A DNA stretch of 23,757 nucleotides from CAZVWV01 sp964631745. Its GTDB lineage: Bacteria; Bdellovibrionota_C; UBA2361; JBGSMV01. The notes beneath the pieces were generated by a model, which worked only from the letters and a program-made list of their open reading frames with translations, did not search any database and was not told the DNA's origin. Where the stretch lies: the NCBI GenBank assembly GCA_964631745.1, contig CAZVWV010000047.1:1-23757 (forward strand), given 5' to 3'. Position numbers and translations under genes: made by a program. Below, piece after piece: positions 23,673 to 23,757 of this stretch (within the stretch, counting starts at the first letter, position 1; the number at the start of each line of letters is the position of its first letter).

Positions 23673-23757
23673 CTAATAGAGTTAAATGGTTAAGAGGCTA
23701 GGAGGTAATTGCTCAAAAACCCCGGGCGAAGCAGGGATATTAAGTAGCGCCGACGAC

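Noticed and set aside
1..23757. CRISPR array, intact transposase, integrase or prophage genes
   Set aside because: No spaced direct repeats of CRISPR type and no recognisable recombinase or phage gene were found on either strand.

Overview
The window reads as a piece of a Gram-negative (diderm) bacterial chromosome of moderate G+C. The evidence is an outer-membrane lipid-transport (Mla/MCE) operon, two beta-barrel outer-membrane proteins with signal peptides, an ApaG, a periplasmic RND/HlyD adaptor and a lipoprotein-type MsrB. The gene order matches no model genome I know. A deltaproteobacterial or Bdellovibrionota-like uncultured lineage is plausible, but that is inference only.

Layout. Positions 1-4161 hold small housekeeping genes: the start of a CDGSH iron-sulphur protein and tag (minus strand), msrB (plus), an unknown 209-residue protein (minus), an HDOD-GAF signalling protein (plus) and an HD phosphohydrolase (minus). 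Positions 4162-9453 look like an accessory or decaying region. It contains a perfect 34-bp palindrome, an unrecognised 700-residue protein and several gene remnants (DUF4143 ATPase tail, GxxExxY protein cut by CACGAAG repeats, TrmB-like C-terminus, internally deleted ABC substrate-binding protein). A tRNA-Thr(CGT) lies among them, followed by a 178-nt nearly perfect hairpin flanked by TTTAA direct repeats.

Positions 9454-13647 hold apaG converging on a tight minus-strand operon: rrf2, mlaE with an N-terminal STAS domain, mlaF, mlaD and a PqiC-like lipoprotein. This is a complete inner-membrane MCE lipid transporter with a built-in Fe-S type regulator. Across a 149-bp divergent control region lie two plus-strand outer-membrane beta-barrel genes, each closed by a clear intrinsic terminator.

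Positions 15829-22358 form a minus-strand series: class II ribonucleotide reductase (nrdJ), overlapping a Cys-rich nitronate monooxygenase, then a tRNA acp3U transferase (DTW/TapT), elongation factor P with an unusual Asn at its tip, and an orphan HlyD-type adaptor. An NnrS-like membrane protein diverges from nrdJ at the right end.

Most of the window is ordinary core genome. The best candidates for something undescribed are the MITE-like structured hairpin at 9112-9295, the 700-residue unknown protein and the palindrome upstream of it.
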